From contig JAZOOD010000016.1 of NCBI GenBank assembly GCA_045654805.1, positions 1 to 38,131 of the forward strand: a stretch of 38,131 bases of DNA. The letters are read 5' to 3'. This DNA is from CAZNKU01 sp045654805. Its GTDB lineage: Bacteria; Bacillota; Clostridia; Monoglobales; Firm-18. The notes beneath the pieces are model-generated. The model did no database searches. It was not told where the DNA came from and saw only the letters and a program-made list of their open reading frames with translations. How positions within the stretch are numbered: the first letter of the stretch is position 1; each line of letters begins with the position of its first letter. This document shows positions 23,003-29,462 of the stretch, in pieces. A program made the translations under genes and the position numbers.

Positions 23003-23047
23003 TTATGCACAAAAGAGCCGACACAATCGGCTGTGTTTGGTTAGCAT
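23003..23047 (-). CDS. Possible 14-residue leader peptide overlapping a terminator hairpin
   Basis: ATG-CTA-ACC... encodes MLTKHSRLCRLFCA then TAA. AAGGAG lies 10 bases upstream. The coding part overlaps the hairpin at 23011-23032, an arrangement seen in translation-coupled attenuators. Very short; could be chance. Confidence 0.35.
   Translation of the reverse strand: MLTKHSRLCRLFCA
23011..23032 (-). terminator. Hairpin with short T run, terminator or attenuator before terS
   Basis: Minus strand: AGCCGA (reading through TCGGCT at 23032-23027 on plus), 5-base loop, TCGGCT, then CTTTT. A six-pair GC-rich stem. It could end the leader RNA or attenuate terS expression. Confidence 0.6.
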
Positions 23048-23081
23048 ATTGTATCAACTCCTTGTAAATTAAAATAATATT

Positions 23082-23225
23082 ATAAGCGGTATTGGCAGGA
23101 GTCGAACCTGCACACCTTTTTCAAGGCTCAACAGTATGTGTCGTGTCCTGTTGAAATTGGGTGGTTTCAAGGCATTTCTGCCTATCGCTACTTGTTCTTC
23201 CCATTGAGCATACAATACCGCTTAT
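23082..23225 (-). ncRNA. tRNA-like structured leader RNA upstream of terS
   Basis: The ends pair perfectly over 13 bases (23225-23213 with 23094-23082). Directly inside the 3' strand is a complete T-arm: GCAGG, loop TTCGACT, CCTGC (23111-23095). Inside the 5' strand is a D-arm-like TGCTC-AATGGGAA-GAACA with one mismatch. The interior is too long for a tRNA (133 bases from acceptor to discriminator position) and holds three hairpins: AGGCA-GAAA-TGCCT (23183-23170), TCAACAG...CTGTTGA (23154-23128) and CCTT-GAAA-AAGG (23126-23115). I find no 7-base anticodon loop and no CCA end. Clearly RNA structure derived from or mimicking tRNA. Role unknown. Confidence 0.7.
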
Positions 23226-23230
23226 CGCAA

Positions 23231-23303
23231 CGGCAAGTCTAAATTTCACCTTGCCGCCACTTCTCGTCTTTCCGAGCCGTCAATCAAAAATAACAAAGGA
23301 GGT
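23231..23303 (-). other. 5' part of the structured leader, with an anti-Shine-Dalgarno-like stretch
   Basis: Right after the predicted transcript start the RNA contains ACCTCCTTT (23303-23295), identical to nine bases at the 3' end of bacterial 16S rRNA, flanked by two CTTTGTTA repeats. Then come two hairpins: CTCG-6-CGAG (23276-23263) and CGGCAAG-12-CTTGCCG (23256-23231). No gene fits this stretch. Confidence 0.5.
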
Positions 23304-23330
23304 ATAACAAAGAAAAACATCTTCCACTAA

Positions 23331-23359
23331 ATTATAACACATTTATTCGGTCTTGTCAA
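23331..23359 (-). promoter_or_regulatory. SigmaA-type promoter for the packaging operon
   Basis: Minus strand: TTGACA at 23359-23354, 17-base spacer, TATAAT at 23336-23331, with TGT just before the -10. The -35 lies in the 3' end of a frameshifted gene. Drives the leader RNA, terS, terL, portal and the WDGH gene. Confidence 0.9.
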
Positions 23360-23559
23360 CACCTTGCAGCCTCACCCTCACGACGGTTCTTTTTCCAACT
23401 TCAAGAATCTCAGCAGAGTGTTGTGTCTCTCCTTTTTTTGTTAAACCACAAAATGTAGTTAACCGGGCGATATTCTTTCCCTTGGTATTTAACAAAAGCT
23501 GAAAAATCACCTATAGCGTTTCTTTGACACAACCTCAAAAACTCTGACCTTTCAATCAA
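23343..23559 (-). pseudogene. Small phage protein gene broken at a seven-A run
   Basis: A frame starts at a TTG (23559) overlapping the previous stop, with AGGAG upstream, and reads IERSEFLRLCQRNAIGDFSA... to WFNKK. At the A7 run (23439-23433 on the minus strand) the frame then meets a TGA. With one A fewer it continues as GETQHSAEILEVGKRTVVRV and ends at a TAA at 23343, giving 71 residues. The restored form resembles a common small phage family with 'EYYPxxYEL...H.AxL' layout. Could be a homopolymer error, slippage, or a real lesion. Confidence 0.6.
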
Positions 23560-23827
23560 AAAAACGCACTCCTAACCAGCCATCAATCCTCTTGTTTATA
23601 GAATCTTTATTTATCGAATTTCTAAAAAGGCTTTTTATTGCAAAAATTACCCTCCTTATCACTTCATCTTCCTTTCGATAGCCCGCCTCATACAATTTTG
23701 TTACACACTCTTCAATGGGACAATGTAACGCTACATTTGCATTCCCGATTTTGCAACTTTTGCAGCTTTTACATTTTTTGCGTTTTTCACAAATCACCTT
23801 TATCATCTCATCCATTTCCTTGTTCAC
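23552..23827 (-). CDS. Cys-rich hypothetical protein
   Basis: A 91-residue protein with CKSCKSCKIGNANVALHC (about 18-35) and EECVTKLY, a zinc-binding-type Cys cluster, then a basic helix. Overlaps the end of the glycosylase-like gene by four bases. No named family. Same short operon as the glycosylase. Confidence 0.68.
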   Translation of the reverse strand: MNKEMDEMIKVICEKRKKCKSCKSCKIGNANVALHCPIEECVTKLYEAGYRKEDEVIRRVIFAIKSLFRNSINKDSINKRIDGWLGVRFFD

Positions 23828-24264
23828 AGCTCATATTCCTCCCCTGTAATCTGATTATATCCCAACACTAACTTATGCCAATCCTCATCGCTGATTCGCG
23901 ACTTCCCTATTCCGAATATGTGTTTTTCATAAAGATTTGCCATGCAAACTCTCAAATATTCCTTATTATGCCAATCGTCAAAGCAGTCTTTCATTCTTTC
24001 GCAAACGGGTGTATCGTTGAATTGCTTTACTTCTCGCCATTGAGCGGTTAAAAATTTACCATATCTGTTGTAAAATTCAGCTTCATATGCAAGAAAATAT
24101 TTTGCAAAGTCATTTTTTGGAAAAACCATGACCCTGTTTATCAGCAAATGGTTAGTCCTTCCTTTATCTCGCCAATCATGCAGAATCGCCATCATTTCCC
24201 TCAACTGCCCTTTAAATTGCATTTCCGGCAAAAACGGCAACAAATCAATATGCCATAATCTCAT
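23824..24264 (-). CDS. Pyrimidine-dimer DNA glycosylase-like protein
   Basis: A 146-residue protein that starts MRLWHIDLLPFLPEMQFKGQ, a near match to the opening of the T4 endonuclease V (Pyr_excise/TIGR02328) family, which cuts at UV dimers and other lesions using the N-terminal amine. I chose the ATG at 24264, 8 bases after GGAGG, so Met-Arg follows directly; an ATG two codons upstream is possible. In this family the residue after Met is the nucleophile, so the start matters. Could also have another role in DNA processing. Confidence 0.75.
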   Translation of the reverse strand: MRLWHIDLLPFLPEMQFKGQLREMMAILHDWRDKGRTNHLLINRVMVFPKNDFAKYFLAYEAEFYNRYGKFLTAQWREVKQFNDTPVCERMKDCFDDWHNKEYLRVCMANLYEKHIFGIGKSRISDEDWHKLVLGYNQITGEEYEL

Positions 24265-24278
24265 ATTCATTTCCTCCT

Positions 24279-24398
24279 TTAATTTCCAAGCCACATCATG
24301 AACAAGACAAAAACCAGCAGAACAGACATCAGCAAAACAGTGTTGATGCAAGCCCTCAATTCCTCATCTTTCAAAAATCTCTGTAAAAACTTCTTCAT
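24279..24398 (-). CDS. Small single-pass membrane protein
   Basis: A 39-residue protein: basic-acidic first 15 residues (MKKFLQRFLKDEELRAC), then a hydrophobic helix TVLLMSVLLVFVLFMMWLG. GGTGGAG precedes the ATG. First gene behind promoter 24427-24454. Function unknown; host-membrane targeting early in infection is plausible. Confidence 0.72.
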   Translation of the reverse strand: MKKFLQRFLKDEELRACINTVLLMSVLLVFVLFMMWLGN

Positions 24399-24426
24399 TT
24401 TCTCCACCTCTTTCATATTTTTCTCA

Positions 24427-24454
24427 ATTATAACACACAAAAAACACTTGTCAA
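24427..24454 (-). promoter_or_regulatory. SigmaA-type promoter with extended -10
   Basis: Minus strand: TTGACA at 24454-24449, 16-base spacer, TATAAT at 24432-24427, with TGT before the -10. Drives the small membrane protein and the glycosylase-like gene. Confidence 0.88.
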
Positions 24455-24500
24455 TAGGTTTTTGATAATTTTTTTAGAAAATTTATAAATATTTTTGTTT

Positions 24501-24760
24501 TGTAAATAACTTTGCGATTTTGCTATTTACACGGAAAACCCTTATGACAAAAGGCTTTTCGGCTCTTTTGTAAATAGCGTAAACAAATTCTATATAAATT
24601 ACTTTTGAAATTACATATATGTGTAAAAAATGGAGTGTAAAAGTTTTTGCTTATTTTATTATTTATTGTTTACAAAATTTGAAAAAATCCTTTATTTATA
24701 AGGGTTTTTGGCTGTAAATAGCGTGTAAATAACTTGTAAATATCTTTTTTGCTATTTACA
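24501..24760. repeat. AT-rich iteron and dyad region B (candidate origin or control region)
   Basis: A gene-free stretch (24455-24769) with exact TGTAAATA(A/G)C copies at 24501, 24569, 24713 and 24724, inverted copies at 24522-24531 and 24751-24760, and a near copy at 24735. Copies at 24713, 24724 and 24735 are spaced exactly 11 bases. Two dyads (24522-24578 and 24665-24722) match the 57-base dyad of region A; the second shares its central CCTTTATTTATAAGG exactly. It lies directly behind the helicase gene, as expected for an origin. Function inferred. Confidence 0.82.
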
Positions 24761-24769
24761 AAATGAGCA

Positions 24770-26248
24770 TCAAAAAACATCATCAATCGTTTGGTTTTCG
24801 CCCAATTCCACCCAATTCGGCTTTCTGTACCAAAACATTTGATTTCCAAATTCATTATGTCGCTCGATTTTTCCTCGCTCCCACCCTCCTATACTTTGCA
24901 GAATTAGCGTTATTTCGTTGCTCTCTCTGCGTGTAGGTTTTGAAAAATCGTTGTTGAGAGCATATTTCCACAATTCCATAATACAAACCTTGTCTTTATA
25001 TTTATGAGAAAGATAATCAGTTATCATACCCACTCTATAATCATCCTCAACCGCTTGTTCCTGTTTTGCCTTGATTTCTTCCAATAGATTTCTGTCGGCA
25101 TACGGTTGTAATTCGCCACGGTCAAAGAGGTATTTCGCCTCTGCCCACGCTTGCAGGATGTCCGCTTGTATTTCTTCTTTGTGGTCGTGCAAGTCATAAC
25201 CGCTTGAATGTACCTCAACGGGATAAAATCTTCTATTGCCTGTCTTGTCTGTCAAAAAAGCCGAGCGATTTGTACTGCCTATAAAAATACATTGTCTTTT
25301 ATGGTCTGTTGTTCTGCGGTCAAACGGTCTGCGGTAACGGTCAACAAGTTTTGTGATGTAAGACTTTACAGCTTCTACCTCTTTTGTTTTTGTAAGTGCC
25401 AATAACTCACTCAATTCGCAAATCCAAGCGCCTTCCAAAATTTCTATACCTTTTTGCCCCTCAATCTCGTTTACCTCTGTAAAGAACTCATCTCGTATTG
25501 CTAACCAACGCACAAAAGAAGATTTCCCCTCGCCCTGCTTTGTACCAATCAAAACTGCAACATCATCAAACTTGCAACCTGCATTGTAAAGGCGGTGAAT
25601 ACCTCCTGCAAATACAAGGCGTGTCACTTCTCGAATGTACGGCGTATCTTCACACTTCAACCATTTTATAAAAAGCTCTTGAATGCGGCTCACACCATCC
25701 CATTTTACCGCCTCTATAATTTGCTTTATCGGGTGATATTCACGCTCCGAAAAGAGAATACGCAAAGCGTCGTCAAGTTTTTCTCTGTTGTGGATTTTAT
25801 ATTTTTGTTCAATATAAAATCTTGCCTTGCTGTCGTCTTTATCTTGCCAACGCTCCAATTTACCATCAACGATGTGTTCGGGAGAATATGACAGCTGATT
25901 AAAACGCAAACTTTCAAATTCTTTGTCGTTTCGGAGAATTAAAAGGAAATTATCGATAGTAGATAATGGTTGACCTTTTCCGTCAAACGCAAGAGCGATT
26001 TCGGCATTCTTTTTGGCATTTTCTTTCGTGTAGGCATCAGCCATCTCACGCTCTGCCGTGTCAAACGCCTTAAACATTCGCTTGACTTGTTCTTTGAGTT
26101 CTTTGTCCGCTTTTAACTCTTGCATTCTCGCAAAATATAAAGCCTTTAACTGCTCCCTAATTTCAACGGGTTGCGCTTGTATCATATACACATTTTCAGA
26201 TCTTAACAAGTCCGATATTTCCATACAAGCAATAGCTTCTTCATTCAT
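24770..26248 (-). CDS. VapE-type replicative helicase/primase-associated ATPase
   Basis: A 492-residue protein of the virulence-associated E family. Walker A GTKQGEGKS (235-243), Walker-B-like WICELSEL (about 275-282), IGSTNR sensor region and RRFYPVEV. N-terminal 100 residues are helical, with a linker to the ATPase core. In phages this protein with a separate CHC2 zinc primase replaces DnaB-type helicase. It probably opens the nearby AT-rich region B. The ATG overlaps the primase stop. Confidence 0.9.
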   Translation of the reverse strand: MNEEAIACMEISDLLRSENVYMIQAQPVEIREQLKALYFARMQELKADKELKEQVKRMFKAFDTAEREMADAYTKENAKKNAEIALAFDGKGQPLSTIDNFLLILRNDKEFESLRFNQLSYSPEHIVDGKLERWQDKDDSKARFYIEQKYKIHNREKLDDALRILFSEREYHPIKQIIEAVKWDGVSRIQELFIKWLKCEDTPYIREVTRLVFAGGIHRLYNAGCKFDDVAVLIGTKQGEGKSSFVRWLAIRDEFFTEVNEIEGQKGIEILEGAWICELSELLALTKTKEVEAVKSYITKLVDRYRRPFDRRTTDHKRQCIFIGSTNRSAFLTDKTGNRRFYPVEVHSSGYDLHDHKEEIQADILQAWAEAKYLFDRGELQPYADRNLLEEIKAKQEQAVEDDYRVGMITDYLSHKYKDKVCIMELWKYALNNDFSKPTRRESNEITLILQSIGGWERGKIERHNEFGNQMFWYRKPNWVELGENQTIDDVF

Positions 26249-26786
26249 GGCGTCTTACCTCTGTTTCTGCACAATCTAATACATATTCTTGATAATCCAA
26301 TTTTTGCAAACTCTCCACAAAAAGCGGATGCAATTCTTCATCGGGCGATTTTGGCCTGTAAATTCTGCGGTTATCGTCAAGCCGTTTCCATTCGTCAAAC
26401 GCTTTCCAATAATCGTCATCTGCTTTTTGTTTCTCTCGCTTCTCTCTCTCTCGCTTTGCCTGTAAAGCCTGTTGCTGATAATGCGACCGCCTCAATTCTT
26501 CAAAAGAATGGTCGCCGTAAATATTCAAGCCAAAATCGGTGTCAATTTTTCGCAAAGTATCTTGAAAAGACAATCCGAAAAGTTTTTGAATAAAGGTTAT
26601 AACATCTCCGTGTTCTTGACAGCCAAAACAATGATAATCTTTCTCATAAATCCTCATTGACGGTGTTTTTTCATTATGGAACGGACAGCAGATAAACCCT
26701 TTTCTGTCTGCTGTATAACCGTAACGTTCCAACACCTCACGCATTGTCAAGCGGTCTTTTATTGTTTGTACTGCATTTATACGCAT
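26241..26786 (-). CDS. CHC2 zinc-finger primase
   Basis: A 181-residue protein with the DnaG-type zinc ribbon: C34-P-F-H37...C53-F-G-C56 (CPFHNEKTPSM and YHCFGCQEHGD). It lacks a TOPRIM domain, so it is either a primase zinc subunit or a truncated primase working with the VapE-like protein. The C-terminal half is a charged helix. I chose the ATG at 26786 after AAAGGAG rather than an upstream ATG in the leader. First gene behind promoter 26919-26947. Confidence 0.88.
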   Translation of the reverse strand: MRINAVQTIKDRLTMREVLERYGYTADRKGFICCPFHNEKTPSMRIYEKDYHCFGCQEHGDVITFIQKLFGLSFQDTLRKIDTDFGLNIYGDHSFEELRRSHYQQQALQAKREREKREKQKADDDYWKAFDEWKRLDDNRRIYRPKSPDEELHPLFVESLQKLDYQEYVLDCAETEVRRHE

Positions 26787-26812
26787 AACAATCTCCTTTA
26801 TGGTATAAAAAT

Positions 26813-26854
26813 GCCTGTATACTTCGGGTGTGACGGCACCGTCCGCATACAGGC
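26813..26854 (-). promoter_or_regulatory. Two-tier hairpin in the primase leader
   Basis: Minus strand: GCCTGTAT (26854-26847) pairs perfectly with ATACAGGC (26820-26813). Inside is a second stem, GACG around 26843-26840 with CGTC at 26835-26832. It lies between the promoter and the primase ribosome site. It could be a protein-binding or attenuator element. Confidence 0.55.
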
Positions 26855-26918
26855 TCAAAGGCTGATAGTATTCTATTTGCTGATTGAAAGCACCGTCATA
26901 CTCTCAACCTTTTTCTTT

Positions 26919-26947
26919 ATTATACCACACTTCCCCCTATTTGTCAA
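26919..26947 (-). promoter_or_regulatory. SigmaA-type promoter for primase and helicase
   Basis: Minus strand: TTGACA at 26947-26942, 17-base spacer, TATAAT at 26924-26919, with TGG before the -10. No terminator is seen between the upstream methylase and this promoter. Confidence 0.88.
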
Positions 26948-26961
26948 GAGGGAATTTCAAA

Positions 26962-27759
26962 TTATTCCTTGTTTTTCAAGCAGGGCATATTTTCAATAGC
27001 CATTTTATAAAATTTCGTGTTGACTTCAAAACCATAGGCATTTCTGCCGAGTTCATAGGCGGCTTGGAGAGTGCTTCCACTTCCTGCAACAGGGTCAATA
27101 ACTACATCGCCCTCATCAGTGAATATCTCAATCAAACGCTTTAACACGTTTACAGGCTTCTGTGTCGGGTGAATTTTGGGATATTCCTTTGAATTATCTC
27201 TTTTCCACTCAAACCAATCAAAAACCATTTTACCCGTACCACGAATGGGCTTTCCTGTTTCGGGGTCATTCTGTCTGCCGTTGTTGAATTTCGGCAACTT
27301 ATCACGATAAAGAACGACCGCAAACTCCGTAGCACCGACAATCTTCATATTTGCCTTTAACACCTGTGCAGAATAATTCTTGATAAAGAAAAGCGGATAG
27401 GAATTTTCAAATCCATATTTCTTGCCATACTCAATAACTGTCGGTATCTGTTCAAAAGCGCAGAAAACAATCATAGCAGGGGCTTTCCCTTTTTCTTTCG
27501 GCTCTTTGATTAAAAGTTTATTGCAAAAGTGCATATACTCCGCAATCTTAAAATCTCCGTCACCGTTGAAAAAATTTGACCTTGCGTGTTGGCTCTCTCC
27601 ATTCTTGTTATCCCCCTTATTGTACCACATAGGGTTTGAAGCAAAAGCATCAACCCCTATATTATACGGAATATCCGCAATTACAAGTTGTGCCTTTTTC
27701 GGAATGTTATACCTCTTAAAATTCTGAAAATTATCGTGATAAAGTTCTACCCTTGCCAT
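26962..27759 (-). CDS. DNA N6-adenine/N4-cytosine methyltransferase
   Basis: A 265-residue beta-class amino-methylase. Catalytic DIPY (29-32, a variant of DPPY), then HPTQKP (197-202) and the SAM-binding DPVAGSGST (222-230). That order (catalytic motif before the SAM motif) is the beta group. Probably protects phage DNA from host restriction. Last gene of the recombination operon before the primase promoter. Confidence 0.92.
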   Translation of the reverse strand: MARVELYHDNFQNFKRYNIPKKAQLVIADIPYNIGVDAFASNPMWYNKGDNKNGESQHARSNFFNGDGDFKIAEYMHFCNKLLIKEPKEKGKAPAMIVFCAFEQIPTVIEYGKKYGFENSYPLFFIKNYSAQVLKANMKIVGATEFAVVLYRDKLPKFNNGRQNDPETGKPIRGTGKMVFDWFEWKRDNSKEYPKIHPTQKPVNVLKRLIEIFTDEGDVVIDPVAGSGSTLQAAYELGRNAYGFEVNTKFYKMAIENMPCLKNKE

Positions 27760-27791
27760 TTGTTTTTACCTCAATTCTTTCTTTATGTTTG

Positions 27792-27905
27792 TTATATTTT
27801 TAATTTCCTCGCTAACGCCTTAACCCTACGCTCATATTCTTCTTGCGATTTCGCCGTCCGTGCAATCTCGGCTTTGATGCGTTCATATACTGCATATTTA
27901 TTCAT
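27792..27905 (-). CDS. Small helical protein
   Basis: A 37-residue basic helix, MNKYAVYERIKAEIARTAKS, then YERRVKALARKLKI. The ATG overlaps the previous stop (ATGAATAA). Small proteins with this form recur in phages of Clostridia; function unknown. Confidence 0.65.
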   Translation of the reverse strand: MNKYAVYERIKAEIARTAKSQEEYERRVKALARKLKI

Positions 27906-28077
27906 TGTCTGCCTCACTTTCGAGCCATTCCGCTATCTCAAATTGCCCATAATTAGGTATGGAAGTGCCGTTTATAAATTTTGTAATAGGAATTTCATCA
28001 TAATCGTCATATATTCCACATATAAACTCAGCCAATTCCATAACGCTCATTTGCTTTATCTTTTCAAAGTTTGTCAT
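27898..28077 (-). CDS. Small hypothetical protein (MTNFEKIK type)
   Basis: A 59-residue protein starting MTNFEKIKQMSVMELAEFI, a widespread phage protein opening (often with a zinc site, absent here). GGAGG lies 6 bases ahead of the ATG. Acidic C-terminus with EIAEWLESE. Function unknown. Confidence 0.72.
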   Translation of the reverse strand: MTNFEKIKQMSVMELAEFICGIYDDYDEIPITKFINGTSIPNYGQFEIAEWLESEADNE

Positions 28078-28143
28078 TTTCGCCCTCCAAAAAATCCTTG
28101 AATTTTTGTAATGCCTTGGGGTACGGCTGACTTGTGTTGTGGT

Positions 28144-28992
28144 TTATTCTTTTACAATGGTATTCGCACCCTGAATGGTTACCCATCCGTGTTTTAATCT
28201 CGCATCAAGTTCCCACTTTTTAAGAAGATTATCGGTTATTTCTGCGGATTTAATTCTATATGCTTCAGCTTCAGCTTCTGCCTGAATAATTTGAGCCTTT
28301 GCGTTTGCTTCTGCCTCGATAACTTTCTGTGCAGATTGTGTTTCAGCTTTTAGCTTATTCTGTTGAGCCACTTGTTTATCTTCTACAGCTTTTTCAAAAG
28401 CATCTGTAAAGTCCATATTTTCAATAGAAACATCAACGACATTTATATTATATTGCTTTAACTTGTTAGAGAGTTCATTGGTTACATTTTTTGCCAATTC
28501 TGAACGAGAATTTATTAAACCCTCTGCGGTGTATTTTGCCGTAACTGTCTTCAATGCTTCTTGAATAGATGGAGTTACAACAATATCATAATATTGCTTA
28601 CCTATTGTTTTATAAATCTTTTGAGCGGTTTCTTTTTGAATGTTGTAATTAAGAGTAAATGCAATAGTCACTTCTTGAATATCACTCGAAAAACAAGCCG
28701 TTTCTAAAGATGCTTTTTGCGTTCTGTTATCCATTTTTACAACTTTGTTCCAAGGTGCTTTTGCATTTAATCCTGCTTCAAGTGTATAATCTGCAACTTT
28801 TCCAAAATTCACAACCACGCCTGTATGTCCTGTTGGTATTATAGCAAAACAACTTATAGTGATTAAAACTGCACTTACAATCCAAGCACCAATTCCGCTA
28901 TATTTAGCACCCAATTCATTTTCTTTAATTCCCACACTAAATAATCCAATACCTATAATTACTCCAATAATTCCTAAAATAAATAATAACAT
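28144..28992 (-). CDS. Prohibitin/SPFH (Band 7) membrane protein
   Basis: A 282-residue protein. Two hydrophobic segments near the N-terminus (about 2-21 and 33-52), then an SPFH domain: GHTGVVVNFGKV (about 55-66), 'GLNAKAPW' and 'SSDIQEVTIAFTLNYNI', a helix with NELSNKLKQYNINVVDVSIE, then a Glu/Ala-rich coiled coil (AEANAKAQIIQAEAEAEAYR). This is the usual order of prohibitin/HflK-like proteins, which form large membrane cages and control proteases such as FtsH. Placed among recombination and methylase genes. A host-membrane or anti-defence role is plausible but not shown. Confidence 0.9.
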   Translation of the reverse strand: MLLFILGIIGVIIGIGLFSVGIKENELGAKYSGIGAWIVSAVLITISCFAIIPTGHTGVVVNFGKVADYTLEAGLNAKAPWNKVVKMDNRTQKASLETACFSSDIQEVTIAFTLNYNIQKETAQKIYKTIGKQYYDIVVTPSIQEALKTVTAKYTAEGLINSRSELAKNVTNELSNKLKQYNINVVDVSIENMDFTDAFEKAVEDKQVAQQNKLKAETQSAQKVIEAEANAKAQIIQAEAEAEAYRIKSAEITDNLLKKWELDARLKHGWVTIQGANTIVKE

Positions 28993-29450
28993 TATTCCTC
29001 ATTCCTTTCATATTCTGTTAATAGTTCAACTATTTTTTTCCCTGTAACACGCTTATCACAAAACAAGAAGTTTGTGCCATACGCTCTGTGAATGGCTATC
29101 AATCGTTCCATAACATCACGCCCTGAAAGATAACCATATTTAGGCTTCCAATCGCAAACATCATTAAGGGTTTTAATTGTTCCGCCGTGTTCAATCAACA
29201 CATATAATTTTACTTTGTTTTCAAAAGCTCTGCGAACTTCTTTCATAAATCGGCTCTTGTCATTTACAATATTACTGTAAACCTCGCCAAGATTTTGTTT
29301 TGTGTCAACTGATACAGAACTATTACCCTCAATCATATAATCACCAATTTTTAACGCCATTGGTTGCAACTCATAACCCATTGACATTATTTGTTGGTGC
29401 TTCTTATCGTGTTTGCCTTTTTTCTGCCGTGTGTCATAATAAATTATCAA
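28992..29450 (-). CDS. ERCC4/XPF-type nuclease
   Basis: A 152-residue single-domain nuclease. N-terminal YYDTRQK (D-x-R), GDYMI (36-40), then VDTK (48-51, a variant of the ERKxxxD core) followed by LGEVYSNIVNDKSRFMKE. The family cuts branched DNA. Adjacent SSB, annealase-like and PD-(D/E)XK genes put it in a recombination or fork-processing module. It overlaps the SPFH gene by one base. Confidence 0.85.
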   Translation of the reverse strand: MIIYYDTRQKKGKHDKKHQQIMSMGYELQPMALKIGDYMIEGNSSVSVDTKQNLGEVYSNIVNDKSRFMKEVRRAFENKVKLYVLIEHGGTIKTLNDVCDWKPKYGYLSGRDVMERLIAIHRAYGTNFLFCDKRVTGKKIVELLTEYERNEE

Positions 29451-29462
29451 TTATAGCACCTC

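Noticed and set aside
23082..23225. Calling the structure a canonical tRNA or tmRNA
   Set aside because: T-arm and acceptor fit, but the distance between arms is too long for a tRNA, no 7-base anticodon loop or CCA is seen, and the length and lack of a tag reading frame do not fit tmRNA.
23295..23303. Plus-strand AAAGGAGGT as a ribosome site of a plus-strand gene
   Set aside because: No start codon follows at a usable distance and every credible gene is on the minus strand.
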